Source of the DNA: Hepsetus odoe
Lineage: Eukaryota; Chordata; Actinopteri; Characiformes; Hepsetidae
Reading direction: 5' to 3'
NCBI GenBank assembly: GCA_017165825.1
Contig: CM029368.1
Location: 23,575,377-23,639,376 of the forward strand
DNA: 64,000 bases
The notes under the pieces are model-generated. The model made no database searches and was not told where the DNA came from. It saw nothing but the letters and a program-made list of their open reading frames with translations. Below, piece by piece: positions 36,601 to 49,677 of this stretch (position 1 is the stretch's first letter; each line of letters starts with the position of its first letter). Both the position numbers and the translations under genes were made by a program.

Positions 36601-37747
36601 AGGACTATGTATATAAAGTGTTGTTACATGGTAAAATGAAATGTGCGCAAAAAACATTAAACTGGAAAAGTCTGGAATCTTTAATCATGTCTAAGTTGTT
36701 TTATTTTACAGTGAAGCAGTGGGTAAATCAAGAAAAACTGTGTCCACTAGAAAAAATGGCCACTATATATCATTTCTGTTCTCTGTGTAATATTGCTAGG
36801 GTGCTGGAGCTGGATGTATGCACATGTGAAATGTCTTATTAAAATGTGATTAAACTCTAAATAAAGATACATAAATTAATGCTCAAGATACAGGAAGAGA
36901 CAAAGAGGCCTGACTGAGGTAAGTGCAACAAGGTCCTTGTAACGAATAAAGAACAAAGGGGCTTGGACAAAACCTGGGGCTTGGAGGGGTTACAGATAAC
37001 ACATAAATGATCAGTCAGGTCTTTTGAAAGGACATAAATGATTATTAATGGTACTATATGGAAATGGAAATTATAATAAAAGCAGGTTTAAACATCTATG
37101 TCACGACATAGCAGAGCTGAACTGAACAAATTTTCTCAGGACCAAGAACTTAAAACAGAAGGGACCTTTGAGAAATTGGATGAAAAAATGCTTTGATAAA
37201 AACAAATAAGCACTAATTTATGAGACTTTAAAGTCACAAGGAATTTGATAAAAATGATCTCAAATCTGTGAATGTAGTAATGCTTCTCTGAGTACTTCTA
37301 ATCTCTGCTGAGGGTGACCCTAATACTGGGAACTAACATTCTCAAACCTGTTAGTTCTGGCACTGGTAAGGGTGAAGGATATAGAAAGCTGATTGCTGCT
37401 GCTGCTTCTGCCACTGACATCCACTGCTACAACAACACCTACATCCACTGCTTTTTATCTAAACCCTTTTTGTTCCATCCATAATCCTGTGTTGTCCAAT
37501 AACATTACTTGAAAAATAAAAAAAAGAAAAGAAAGAAAACCATAAAGCAGAATACAATGGGTTACTTGACCTAAATCATGTTTAACCAAAATCTAAAAAG
37601 ACTTAATTTTTTACAAATAAAGGCAGCTAATGTCTCTAACATGTCTCAAAGTAGAAAACTGAGCAAATATTCATATTAGGATATTTCCTTACTGTAAGGG
37701 TTTGCAATGAAACCCCATTAATATCTCTTCATCAGTATTGCCACCTA
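36601..37747. other. Non-coding stretch, nothing recognised
   Basis: AT-rich, with no motifs. Confidence 0.5.
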
Positions 37748-39375
37748 CAGTTGAGGCCAAAATTATTAGCCCCCAGGAATTATGGAAAATTTTTCTAAAC
37801 TTCTTCCCAATGTTTGCATTGATGAAACTTGATATAAGCAAACATTCACCCGTGCTATTTAGTAGCATTTGGTACATTTTGTAATATAAAATAAATTTTT
37901 AGGCTTCCTTCATATCAAATATAGCCCCATGTGAATGTTTGCTTTCAAAACACACCTACATTAATTAATCAATCAGCTTTGAAACCACACCTGTGCAGTC
38001 AGTTGGCTTCCTAACAACACTTGCAGTCAACTGGCTTCCTTCAGCATAACATTCATAACATTCAACATTCAATCAGCATAAAAAGACTCCAAGGAACAGG
38101 GTACTTGAACACATGAGAGGGTCTGTTACTCACCATGCCAAAGACAAAGGAAATCAGTCTGGAGCTCAGAAAGAAGATAGTTCTTATAGATAGAAGATAG
38201 CTCATGATAAGGGGAAAGGCTACACTGCCATTTCCAAGCAATTCACAGTGTCTAGAACTGCTGTACATTGCATCATTGCCAAGTACAAGCAGACACATTC
38301 TGTAAGAAACAAACCTGGCCATGGCCGTAAGCGCAAGATTTCAAGAACTCTGGAGAGGAAAATAGTCAGAGATGTCAGCAAGGAGCTCCGGACATCTGCC
38401 AAGATGATTGTTGCTAACCTGGCCTCTTCTGGAGCTGATGTTTCAAGGAACATAGTTGTGAGGACTCTTCATCGTGGTGGGCTTCAGGGCCATCATCCCA
38501 GAAGAACCCCTTTACTCAAAGAGCAGCATATCACAGCCTGCCTGAGGTTTGCCTGTGAACATTTGAAAGGTAAAGATGAGTTTTGGAAGTCTGCGCTTTG
38601 GTCTGATGAGACTAAACTGGAACTGTTTGGGCACATGGATGTTGCTTATGTTTGGCGAAGAAAGGGAGAGGCCTTCAACCCTAGGAAGACAGTTCCCACA
38701 GTTAAACATGGTGGTGGGAGCATCATGCTGTGGAGCTGTTTTGCAGCTTCAGGCAGAGGGAGCCTTGTTCGGGTTCATGGCATCATGAAAAAAGAAAATT
38801 ATGTTGACATTTTGAGGGAGAATATGCAGAAATCTGCTCGTAGTCTAGGCTTAGGTCGTTGCTGGGTCTTCCAACAAGACAATGACCCAAAGCATACATT
38901 GAAATTAGTCCAACAGTTCCTCAAGGATACCAAAACCAAGATCCTGGAGTCGCCCGCACAGAGCCCAGACCTCAATCCTATTGAGAATCTGTGCAGGTGC
39001 TCAAAGTGAATGTCCATGCTCAGAAAGCATGCAATTTGGACCAGCTAAAACAATCTGCAATGGAAGAATGGGCCAAAATCCCTCAGGAGACCTGTGCCAA
39101 CCTAGTAAAGAACTATAAGAGATTGTTGTCAGTTATGGCTCAGAAAGGGTACAAAATTGATTGTTAATGGCCAGGGGGCTAATAATTTTGGATGTCTCAT
39201 TTTCTTGATTCAGTTCAGTGTATCAATAAAATATCCTCATTAAACTTAGTGGACATTGTTTTTTATAGTGTATTTGTTTCCAAAATAACAAACACTTGTT
39301 AATTGTAATTTTCATGGAGAAATCAACAGTGTTGTCTAATTTCATAAGGGTGGCTAATAATTTTGGCCTCGACTG
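37748..39375 (+). mobile_element. Nearly complete Tc1-like transposon with TIRs and TA target duplications
   Basis: The left end CAGTTGAGGCCAAAATTATT (37748) and the right end (complement CAGTCGAGGCCAAAATTATT, ending 39375) form terminal inverted repeats of about 27 bp. TA flanks both ends (37746-37747, 39376-39377), the signature of Tc1/mariner insertion. A further copy of the repeat core (GGGGCTAATAATTTTGGATG near 39175) lies inside the right end. Length 1628 bp is normal for the superfamily. Confidence 0.93.
38135..39167 (+). pseudogene. Tc1-like DDE transposase, broken by two small lesions
   Basis: The frame opens at ATG 38135 (MPKTKEIS), stops after about 20 codons (TAG near 38200), reopens, and is continuous from the ATG at 38248 to 39009. 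The paired helix-turn-helix (SRTAVHCIIAKYKQ; GHGRKRKIS) precedes the catalytic core: first Asp in WSDETKLELFG, second in QQDNDPKHT, Glu in SPDLNPIENL, with KHGGGSIMLWSCFAAS between. Just after the Glu (about 39000) an indel shifts the frame; the C-terminus (NLDQLKQSAMEEWAK…) continues in another frame to TAA at 39165-39167. The transposase would bind the TIRs and move the element by cut and paste. This copy is probably non-autonomous. Confidence 0.9.
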
Positions 39376-40559
39376 TACATCTGGAATCATTGTAGTGCTG
39401 ATACCAACAAAAAAGTTGCACTGTAGCCACACTGAGCACAGGTCTATCAGATCAAATAATGCAATAGAACTAATAGAACTAAATGTGTGCTAGTTTTATG
39501 ACCAGTGTTTAAACTCTCCTTAAAGATATGCCCTCTGATTACAGCATAGCAATAATAGTTGCCACACCATAGCCTTGTAGATCTTGGTCAGTATGTACCT
39601 GGAAAACCAGTAAGATCTAGGAAAGTAGAGAATGTCATTGTCATAGTCCCCTCTGAGTTGAAACATACTCTGTATTTTGTAAAGTGGTTTGGTAAGCAGA
39701 CAGGCTTTATAGTGAAGGGTGTTACAGTGTTGGTTAGGTTTATGTGAATACCAGCATTCTCATGATTTATGCAGTGTTGCTATTTTGCTTTTAGCCTGGG
39801 GCTGAAGCACTGGAAAAGCCAGGGTGATGACTGCACTGCTCTCAGGAATAGGCAGTAACCTGATTTTATGCCATTACAGGGCATGGAAATAGTATCTACC
39901 CAGTTTGCTTATTTTATGCAAAGCCTAACCTAAAAAAAAAGTTCTAACCTCTGCCATTATGAGAATGGAGGTTGAAAGAACAAATGTTATTTGATTCTTT
40001 AAATGTTCTAACCTGAAAGATCACACAATTGTTATGAAATCATGGCCATTTTGAACACAAACCAAATGTAACTTCTGCAGGTTCAATCTGTGCATAGCTC
40101 TGCCCATTTACTGCTCACTCAGGAGAATCACAGATTTAAAGGAATTGGGTAACAGGGTAGCTGCAGACAAAATCGAGACAAAAGAGACAATGAAAGCCCA
40201 GTGATGAAGAGATAGTGGTGTTAAACAGTGAAATTCTTTTCTACTAAAACATTTTACAGGGGTGTAATTCTACTCCAGCTAAAGAAAAGAGTCCATGCAA
40301 CAATAATGTAGGCTCCAAGCGCAAATGCTGCCAATAACGAGGTCATACTTTGTGCCTTGCTTTCTCACACTTACCTTAGAATTTATACCCGATTTTCAGG
40401 GAACAACAAAATTTTATGAAAAATCAGCGGCCACTAGAAAATTAAGCTGCACTTCACCTAGCCACTATCCACATGTTTTTTTCGATGCAGCATATATGTC
40501 AATTATAGTTTTCCCACACTATATTAAACAATATATATGCAGCAAATATTAATGTTTAG
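39376..40559. other. Non-coding stretch, nothing recognised
   Basis: No motif-bearing frames and no repeats. Confidence 0.5.
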
Positions 40560-41047
40560 ATGGAAGCCTCTCCTCAGTGTAAAACAGCTCAAAGTTTGCA
40601 AAAAAAAAGATCCTGCAGGACTCAGACTGTGAGATGATTCTCTGGTCTGATGTCAGCAAGATTGAAAGAGATTGGCCTCAATTATAAATACTATAACCTG
40701 ACTGAGCTTTAGAGGATTTGCAAAGAAAAATGGTAGAAAATCTCCCAGTCCAGGTGTGCAAAGCTTGTTGCCTCATTCCCAAAAAGACTCAATGCTGCAA
40801 TTGCTGCCAAAGGTACTTCATCTTAATACTAAGTAAAGGGTTTGAATGCATATGGAAATGTGATATTTCAGTTATTTCTTTTTAATAGAATTACATAAAT
40901 GGCTAAAATTCTATATCACTTTATCATTATGATTACTGAGTGTAGATTAATGTAAAAAAAAAAAAAAATTAACAATTGTAGCATCAGGCTGCAAAATAAC
41001 AAAATTGAAAAAAGCAAAGGGGGTCTGAACCTTTCTGAAGCCACAGT
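40560..41047 (+). mobile_element. Internally deleted Tc1-like element
   Basis: Decayed pieces of a Tc1 transposase (DSDCEMILWSDVSKIE-like near 40620, KSPSPGVQSLLPHSQKDSML near 40740) lie close together although they are far apart in the full protein, so the middle is deleted. The right end GGGTCTGAACCTTTCTGAAG...CACAGTA (41020-41047) is Tc1-like. Confidence 0.55.
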
Positions 41048-41239
41048 ATATGTCTGTTCACTACAGAGGATGTGCATAAACTGGCAATGTATACCATTTG
41101 CACAATTATTACGCAAGTGATTATTTTGACCATATCATTTTAAGCATATGTTTCAACTGCGAGCTGTATAAACTTGAATGCTAATTGGATTTCAGCATAT
41201 CAGGTGATGTGTAATGAGAGAGGGTGTGGCCTAAGGAGA

Positions 41240-41935
41240 TCAACATCCTATATCAAGGTGTGCATAATTATTAGGCAGCTTCTTTTCCTCAGAAAATATG
41301 GGCCAAAAAAAGAGATAGAACTGACTCTGAAAAGTAAAAAAATTTAGAAAGTCTTTCAGAGGAATGTGACACTCTTGAAATTGCTACGATATTGGGATGT
41401 GATCACAGAACCATTAAACTGTTTGTTGCAATAGTCAACAGGGTCGCAAGAAACATGTTTAGAAAAAATGACTGCCTCAGATTTGAGAAGAATCAAACAT
41501 GAAGCTACCAGGAATCCATTATCCTCTGGTTCTGTCATTTTCTAAAATTGCAACCTACCTGGAGTGTCCAGTGCTCAGAGACATGGCCAAGATGGCCACA
41601 TGCCCCCTTCCTTACTTGACCTAAACCTTACTGAGAACTTGTGGGTCCTTCTTAAATGGGAGATTTACAGGGAAGGAAAATGGTCCACCTCTCTTAACAG
41701 TGTCTGGGAGGCTCTGGCTGCTGCTGCACAAAATTTGATTGTCAGCAAGGAACTGACATACTCTGTGAATGGAGGGCGTATGACTGTTATTGAAAGGAAG
41801 GGTAGCTATATTAGTCACAGATTTTTTTTTTGTTGTTGAAATGTCAGAAATGTTTTTTTTTTTTTTAATTATTTTTAGTTGTTTGTTTATTATTCTGACT
41901 TTAACAGAATAAAATAAACAAGTGAGATGGGATAG
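41240..41935 (+). mobile_element. Tc1-like element with deleted catalytic core
   Basis: The left end gtgcataattattaggcagc (41259) is followed by N-terminal transposase pieces (EIATILGCDHRTIK-like, near 41390). The sequence then jumps at about 41560-41600 to the C-terminal part (LLDLNLTENLWVLLKWEIY, 41615-41670, which retains the Glu context). The section with the two catalytic Asp is missing. Such derivatives can only be mobilised by a full-length relative. Confidence 0.65.
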
Positions 41936-42306
41936 TTTTCTTGTATGGACTGTAAGCTCTTGCTAAAATTTGGCACTTTATAACAAGATGTTTTAAGCTT
42001 CCCTTAAACGTGCCTTCTTCCTGCTTTATAGCGATATACTCATCCTTCCATACTGCTATGCTTGCATACTGTCACTAGTGAAAGAATCTGATATAAGAGG
42101 CAGATCAATGAAATTGCGTTTAGACCAGAAATAATTATTTTTGTCTTGCCATGCCACAAAAGATTCCATTTGTCTGTATTTGAGCCTGGATTGAACAGGG
42201 TTTAATGTTATTGCATGTGTAACATGTGCATGTATCCAGTCATATCCTGAGAGTTCTGTCAGCTCTTCATTTGACTGGAAATAATTTTTTTCCCTGCCTC
42301 ATACAA

Positions 42307-42383
42307 TTAACTGGATCTCCTAAAGTGGGACACAGCACATCATCAGCTGATGTGCTGTGTCCCACTTTAGGTGATCCAGTTAA
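42307..42383. repeat. 77-bp palindrome: 36-bp arms, 5-nt loop
   Basis: Arms 42307-42342 and 42348-42383 pair with a single mismatch (42318/42372). The loop is TCAGC. Outer bases are TTAACTGGATC / GATCCAGTTAA. No coding potential or transposase nearby. Confidence 0.9.
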
Positions 42384-44828
42384 GGTTTGATGAGAAAGCA
42401 GAATAGTGGTTAGAAAGAATCTGCATGGTTATGCTTTAAAATGTGATGAAATAGGCTAAACAATAGCTGCTTTGTGAGCCTGTCTGATGTCCCTCCTCCC
42501 TTTTTTGAGGATCAACCCCTTCTCCTTTTCCCGCAACTCCACGTGAAATAACAGTGGATGTTGGGGAAAGACGGGGACTTTCACCATTATATTTTAGCAT
42601 TCTTAGAGGAAAGAAATTATAGAAGGTCTGGAGTGAAGAGTCTGAGAAGAGTTTGTGGTGTGATGATAATGTTCAGGCCTTGCATTTCAAAGTAAATCCC
42701 CCTTTAAACTCAATCAGAAAGTCAAGCTAAAATCAAAATGTACATTTTTTTTTTACTTTGCTAGTGTTTGTTAGTGAAATATCAATATTACATTCATTTT
42801 AGGTTTGTCGCGCTATGTAAAGTCCCCAGATGTGTAAATGTAAGTTCTTGTTTATAACTTAAGAGACTGGTAAATGGATTGTGTCTAGAAGTCTTTGAGG
42901 TCAGCATATTTCATCTTTGTTCATACTTTCTCTGCACTTATAAATATCAGTTCTCTTTCTCAGGGTGGCTGACGTAAACTGGCCCATGTGATTTACAGCC
43001 TTTCTAGTTAGGTCAAGAAATCTGTCTTGTTTGAGATGTGAGACACAAGATGCAAGATGTTTTAGGCAAAACCTAATGAAGTTCATTGAACACTCATTCT
43101 TGAACTCATACTTCTAGTCTTTGATCCAAAACTGGATAAATGTCTCGGACCTGGAAACAGCCAGTAGCATTAGCTTTTCTCATTTCCATGGGATTTGCTC
43201 AGTGTTGGATCTACCTCGACAGCTTTGTTCCAAGTGGACTTTCTTTTGGCACCAAAATCCAGTATCATTAGCCATAAATTTTACACAGCTACGAAAAAAT
43301 GACATTAATGTGATCAATTTTAGCCAGTGGTTCTTTGAGAATGGTCAGTGGGATATGAGTAAGACTAACAAATCTGAAATGTTTAATTACTTATTTTAAA
43401 TATTTAGCAAATTGTGGTAATGGTAACAAACATGTACATAACTAGAAGTAAATATAGCCAAAACTGTTAATAAAGATTTGGATACTAAAGGATTGAATGC
43501 TAGAGGTGTGACCAGAGGTTAAAACATTAAAAGAATGGATACTTAAAACTTGGAATACTTCTTTTCAGGTCAAAAATGTACCTTTGAAAAAAAAAACAAA
43601 AAAAAAACCCCATGAAAATCATAACTCTACTCTAATGACATGCTAAAACAAAGCCAATAAAGTCTATACCAGACAATCACAGAACCTTTAGATTGTTGTT
43701 TTATAGTGATTGAAAATTAACCCAACATGTAAGTCATTCAATCAAAGCCAATGAGATCAAATGAGATAAATCCAACCAAAAGCTAATAAGGAAATACGAG
43801 TAGTACTATAATCTTTGTTTAAATTAATCAGGAATGAAGGTTTAATACATTTAATAAGAATATTTAAATATTTAATAAACCTGAACTAAAAATGACATTT
43901 ATTTTCTAACTCTCTGGCTGTTCTGAGTGTTCCCTACTAGCATGATGTACATCAAAAGGGGAGGATCTCTTTAAAAGTGCATGCAGATATGTTTCAGTTT
44001 AAACCCTACATATAGGCTAATGGACACATAAGCCCACGTGTACAACCTCCCTCATCACCCCTAATGGAGCTTACAGCCCCCTTGAGTTTCAGTCTCTCAC
44101 CAGGGGGCAGGAATTATGGAAACCCTGTAAGACCCTTTTATATGAAACACCTCTCTGACTGCAAGTCTCAAACTCATTAAAGCAACACCCCCTGGCCCCA
44201 ACCTCTACTTCCTTAAGAGTTCAGGCTGTGGGTTGGGGGCCTCAGAGGGAATTTTTTTGGGGGCTAGGGGCTAAGGGTTGGAAAAGCATTAAGCATGGGC
44301 TGACATGAATCTCTCAGTGCGCCCTTTTTTATCTAATCAAAGACTTTGTGTTTGGGAAAGATGGGGCCTCAGGGTTAGGAGAGGTTCAGGGGCCAGCAGG
44401 AATAGAGTCTTGTTTGGTGTCTGCGTTGTCTAATGATATTTACAGAGTTTCCTCTGTACAGAGTAAACCATGTGTCTACAAGTTTTCTAGACACCTGCTT
44501 AAGAGTATTAATAGAGCGTTTGGCCCCTCATGTTGGACTAAGGGCCTCTATATTGGTGGTTCTAAATCAGGACCACAAGACAACCCAGATTTTTGCTGTT
44601 TCTCTATGTGTTACAAATTATGTTGAGAAGATTCTTCCATCTTTGGAAGAATCTTGGATGAATTAAATATCTTGATAAGGACATCTGGATTTTTAGCTCA
44701 AAAATCAGTTTGGATGGATGAATAACTTTTATACAATGGATTTCTGCACCCATACATGCTGACAAAGGAATGAAGCAGACCATGTATACAACTATAAACA
44801 TGTTGTAATAATTGTTTTTAGAGTAAAG
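42384..44828. other. Non-coding stretch, no gene recognised
   Basis: 43900-44450 is more GC-balanced and free of recognisable repeats, a possible conserved non-coding element. The rest is AT-rich with no motifs. Confidence 0.4.
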
Positions 44829-44905
44829 TAAGTGAAAGTGACAGTTTGTCATTGTGAAACATAGCATAGCACACAGTGAACCACAAAGAAAAGCATCTGC
44901 ATTTA

Positions 44906-44937
<32 letters not shown>

Positions 44938-45101
44938 CATGCAGCAGTGGGCAGCAGTGGGCAGCCATGTCCAGTGCCCCAGGATGTGGGGCACTGGACC
45001 TTGCTCAAGCATATCTCAGGGCAACCTACTGGTCCTGGATTCAAATCTATGACTTTCCAATCTTGGCACCTAGTCCCAAAGCACTAGTCCACTGCTACCC
45101 C
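44829..45101 (-). mobile_element. SINE (family A) with an internal (CA)n tract
   Basis: The complete family order is visible on the minus strand. A (CA)n microsatellite of about 30 bp (44909-44938) has grown where other copies read CATACAGACACC or similar, and gggcagcagt is duplicated beside it. The tRNA-like head ends at 45101. Confidence 0.8.
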
Positions 45102-47004
45102 ATTTATAAACGCATGTATAACATTCTGTGGCCATATTAGATTATTATTCTCATTGAGTCAGAAAAGTTTAAAATATTGATTAATTTGTGACTCAGTAAT
45201 AACCAATTACATGCCAAATTCATAAGGCAGAAGCTATCAGACTTTTTCAGCCATGTGAAAAAAAAAAAAACATTGTCTTTGCTGAGAGAGCATTAATAAA
45301 GTGATCCTGTTATTTTAGGCTTTGCTTGCAATATTTTTGCAAGCAACTATTTGTGGTGTTTGCAACCCCATTTTGCTTTATTTGTGAACTTCATTTGCCC
45401 TATTTGCAAAGCAGAAATAAAAGTTGCAGTTATATTTCCTTAAAAAGTTATGAATCAAACCATTGGATTGCAGTGGCCATTTTGCTTGGTCTGAAGTTTC
45501 CACATAATGCCTGTAATTTGGCCTTTTCAACTGGGACAAGCAAAGATTTAAATCACCATTATATTGCATATGGCAATACTTTCTCTTTCCTGTGTTGTGT
45601 CCTTAGTTTCCTTATGATACTTCCACACAAATCACCAACCTGCTAAGCACTTATATTTGTATGGACAGCCAACTTTTTCTGTTACTTTGCTCATGTCTCA
45701 TGTGGAAAGAGTCCCCACTGTCTCCCTTTGATGTGATAATGAGTCCTGATCTCCATTTCATTGCTGTATTTGGTGAGGGGGATTTTATGAGACCTTTTCT
45801 TCCTCTTTACGCTGAGCTGTCTGTAAATACCACACAGGGGCCTTTAGGCTTCAACTCAGTACAGCTTTTCTGTCAGCAGAGTGTGATTTTCCACTGGCTT
45901 ATAAATCTTCAATATATACTGTGACAGAAAGGATGCTGTGCTGTGCCTGACCTAGGATCTAAAATATATTCACTGATACTCAGCCATTACCACACTCATC
46001 ATCATGATCATCATCAATGTCATAATTTTTCAACATTGATACCTTTATTGCTAAACAATTTTTACTTTAGTTTTTAATCCTGTGTTGGTAATGAAATGAT
46101 TTGTTGCCATTAAGTGAGTCAAATTTAAAGTGTCCTCCACCCAGTCAACCTAAAGCGCTCCATTTTTTAAACAAAAACAACAGCCAACAGCTGTTTATAA
46201 CTTTACTCTGTAAACATCAGCTTTGCATTTTGTTTTTGGAAGAAGATCATTGTTTACTTTAACCTTCATGATTAGGATGTCTGCCTGGAATGTTTCCTGG
46301 TCATTTTATTCAGTGTTTCACACTGCGAAAAACTGTTTCGCTTCCCAGAAGCTCAGCTTAGCACTGGTCGTGTGGATAGTTTTGAGTATGATGGGTCTTG
46401 GTTTGTCGTGTCTACTCATTAGCCGTCCGTCTCTGGAAATCATCTCCTGCTTACTCCTGGGACGCTTTCTCTTTTCACAGAACTCCACAAGTGCTGATCA
46501 CTCACACATGCCTCTTGTTAAAAAAGGGGAGGAGGTGACTCCCTTCAAGCCATTGCCTTTCACTCACTCCCTCTCCTTGTCCTTCATGGCACTCAGTTTA
46601 TCACACACTGTCATGAAGCTTTTTGTGGTGAGTCACTTGTGGAACAGCTGCGCTGAACGCTCTATCCAGTGCTCCACTTTAATTTGCAGGCCCTTATGCC
46701 TGAGCAACAATCAGGCTCCTGGCCATCAGGATGCTACTGTGACTGTGCCTCTAAATATATACACTGAGGCTGTACTATCCGTCAAGCTTCAATACAAAAA
46801 TGCAAAGGGTGTCATGCTAATTTACAACTTCTGGTAACTATTAAATAAATCAATGTACATCGACTTGGACAAATTTTAGCCCAGTCCTCTGACCGAGCAT
46901 CTTCAAGTTTGATGTTGATGTTTTCTCAAATGTACTGCTTGCTTCAGGCAATACAAATTTTGTATTTCACGTTTTCACTCAACTTTGACTTGGCCCTTCC
47001 AAAC
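45102..47004. other. Non-coding stretch with one unexplained 204-codon frame
   Basis: The frame 46223-46837 (+) is long for this AT-rich region and starts with ATG, but shows no domain, no repeats and no splice context that I can recognise. The composition of 46250-46740 is balanced, so a conserved non-coding element or a chance frame are both possible. Confidence 0.35.
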
Positions 47005-47211
47005 CAGGGGTGGGTAACTCCAGTACTAGAAGTACAGTGTCCAGACAGTTAGTTTAGCATTACATTATTAGCATAACAGTTTAGCATCCTCCTCAAACCT
47101 TCTCGATAAACCTGGTGATTATCATGTTGGCTGAGTTAAGTGTGTTCGAGCAGGGAATCCACCAAATGGTACAGATCACTGGCCCTCCAGGACTGGAGTT
47201 GCCCAACTCTG
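47005..47211. mobile_element. hAT-type MITE with perfect 8-bp target duplication
   Basis: Ends CAGGGGTGGGTAACTCCAGT (left) and CTGGAGTTGCCCAACTCTG (right) are imperfect inverted repeats. TTCCAAAC occurs directly before (46997-47004) and directly after (47212-47219), the 8-bp duplication characteristic of hAT elements. The interior is non-coding (207 bp total), so it depends on a transposase elsewhere. Confidence 0.9.
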
Positions 47212-47267
47212 TTCCAAACTATTAACTAGATGAATTATATTCTGTTTGACTGCTGTTGTGTAGCTTA

Positions 47268-48000
47268 GAGTCACCTTGTTTCAAAACCCTCTTTCTTTTG
47301 AGATTCAGATCATGGAGAGATGTACTGCGTTTCTTTTCACTAGTATAACGAAGAGTTCATTTCAACAATCATGGCTAGACATTAGGGAACAGATGCAGCT
47401 AAACAGACCTAAATCATAATACTGTCATGTTTCAAAGACAGGATTAGGTTCTTAAGATGGAATGCAGTGTTTTCCTTTCCACAGCCACAAAACGTTTTTT
47501 CTGAACTTGTCCATGTGTTCTTTAATGTTCTTTAGACAGGCAATAATGTTTGTTCTCCTTGTATCCCTGATGACCATTAACATTAGCATATGAGAGGTCT
47601 TTATATGCCTGGGTTAAATTTGTGACCTTGTGGACTGCGCCACACCTTGCTTTTGAATGATCTCTTTCTTGGGCAGGGAAACACTGGTCATGAACTTGTT
47701 CCATTTGGATACAATTTGTCTGATTGGAATGGTGGTGTACAAACATTTTAGACATGGATTTATAACATTTTCCATCATGATGAGAATCAACAACCCTTTT
47801 TTTCCCTCAGCAGAATTGTAATCTGCTTGTCCCTTGAAACATTTCCACATGACATTTAAGAATCAGACTTTGATAGATTAATTTTCTTTAAATAAAATAG
47901 GGAACTCAAACTGGATTGCCATCCCATTGATGGAAAACACAGAACTCTAATTTTGTCTTCAAATTAAGTGCTAATCCTAAAGGTTCAAGCTTCAATATAC
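47268..48000 (-). mobile_element. Decayed Tc1-like transposon remnant
   Basis: The minus strand carries a disordered Tc1 transposase. The same family as 25160-26310 and 32335-33150 is recognisable by ggaatgcagtgttttccttt (47460), acattagcatatgagaggtc (47581), gatgagaatcaacaaccctt (47779) and the terminus-proximal tttaaataaaatagggaact (47888). Frames are broken. Confidence 0.65.
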
Positions 48001-48836
48001 TTGCTGTGACCTATAACCTGTTTGTGTTTTGAAGCCAGCACTGTTCACATACTCATTTAATCTGAAGGATTAAAAAATCAAATCCACTAGAGGGCAGGTC
48101 AGGAAATGTTCTTTGTCTTTGCATGCCAGCAGAGGAGAAGACTATGTTACTGTTTTTTGTTAGAAAACAGCAGAAACAGATTTTAATTTACTGTCATCAT
48201 GATTTGTTTAGACTGCTGCTAACATGTCAAAGCGTGGTATTCTGTCTTCTCTTGTTATGTTGTTTGGCATCTATCAGAAAAACTGTATTTTTAATCCCAT
48301 GCACAATCTTCATACCTACATATCTACAGGTTATGCAGGCTGCCAATTTCATACATGCGAATGCATATTTTTATCAATTATAATGCTGCCCTTATTCACC
48401 CTTTTTCACTGTTGAAGGTGAGATCCACATTACAACCTTTGGCTTGTTGCATGTGATTTATTGACATAATGTGTTCAAAGTGAATTTCACAGACACCTTA
48501 GAGGCCTCATTCACTTTCCATTCCACTGGCCTTCCATCTCAAAGGTGCAGACAGAGGAAGAAATTGTAGATGAAAATGTAGATTCTCAAGTTCTGAGAAG
48601 AGAAAGCAAAAGTCTTGACAACTTTAGGTGCTCCAGTGACCTTGACCTTGAAAGTGGTAGGCATTCATGTTAGATGATAAAGCTTAAGTGAGAGATGCTA
48701 CACCACTGAATGTGTTAAAAACTAACAAAGAAAAGACAAAGTGTTGATTAACAATCACTTCACAGACCCTGGACTGCTTCTAAGCTTAAATGCAAACCCC
48801 ACACCTGATACAATGGAACCCTCCTTCCTTTTCTGA
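48001..48836. other. Non-coding stretch, nothing recognised
   Basis: No motifs or repeats. Confidence 0.5.
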
Positions 48837-49030
48837 GGCAGGGATGGCCTGGTGGTTAGGTACTTGTCCCCATTACTGGAAGTTTGTGGGTTTGAGACTG
48901 ATCCCACAAAACTGCGCTCAGGGCACTGGATATGCCTGCCTACTGCATGGGTGGAATGGTTAAATGCATGTCATTGTGTTGCACTGACCCTTGTGGCATG
49001 TGTTCACAATGACAAAATGTATTTCTTTTC
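48837..49030 (+). mobile_element. Decayed SINE (family A)
   Basis: Head GGCAGGGATGGCCTGGTGGTTAGG, B-box remnant GGGTTTGAGACTGATCCC, and the later block GGGTGGAATGGTTAAATGCA. The central CCTTGAGCAAGG block is mostly deleted. Confidence 0.65.
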
Positions 49031-49677
49031 AAAGGTTACTGCAACCTACAAAAAGATATATCAGACCTGATTGTCTAAGATAACAATGTAGTAAACGTGT
49101 TTTTTTAGCCATTTATCTGTGACATTTGTTGCCTTTAATTTACATGTAAACAGTGCAGTCTGGGGTACATTCCCTGACCACTGGTGATAATTTACTTTTC
49201 CTTTAAAATATCAATTTGCATATTAGATCAATGCATGTTACACACAAACATTATGTGCATCACATGCATCATTTAGCTTGAAATTGATCACAATTGCAAA
49301 ATTTTTGTATATTACTTGAAATATAATGAAATTACATTTGATTTCTCCGTAACAAAGTGTTAAAAGGGTTTAAAAAAATCTTTCCATTAAAAAGTAAATT
49401 TTTCTTAAAATTTTATCTTAAAGCTTTGCAACTTGTGAATATATTACACTAAAGGGATTTACTAACTGGAATCACAAATTGTCCTATTAATTCAGACCTT
49501 TTTCTTGTTTTTTTTTTGCATTTTTGATGATCTGTAATGTACCCAAAATTATAGAATGACTTATTAACACTTAACAAACTGTTGCATTGGTCATGTTTTT
49601 TGCTACACTAATTAACAGTGTAATCTAATCTTAATATGTAATTTCCCATTTAATTTGGAAAATCAATATCACAATGA

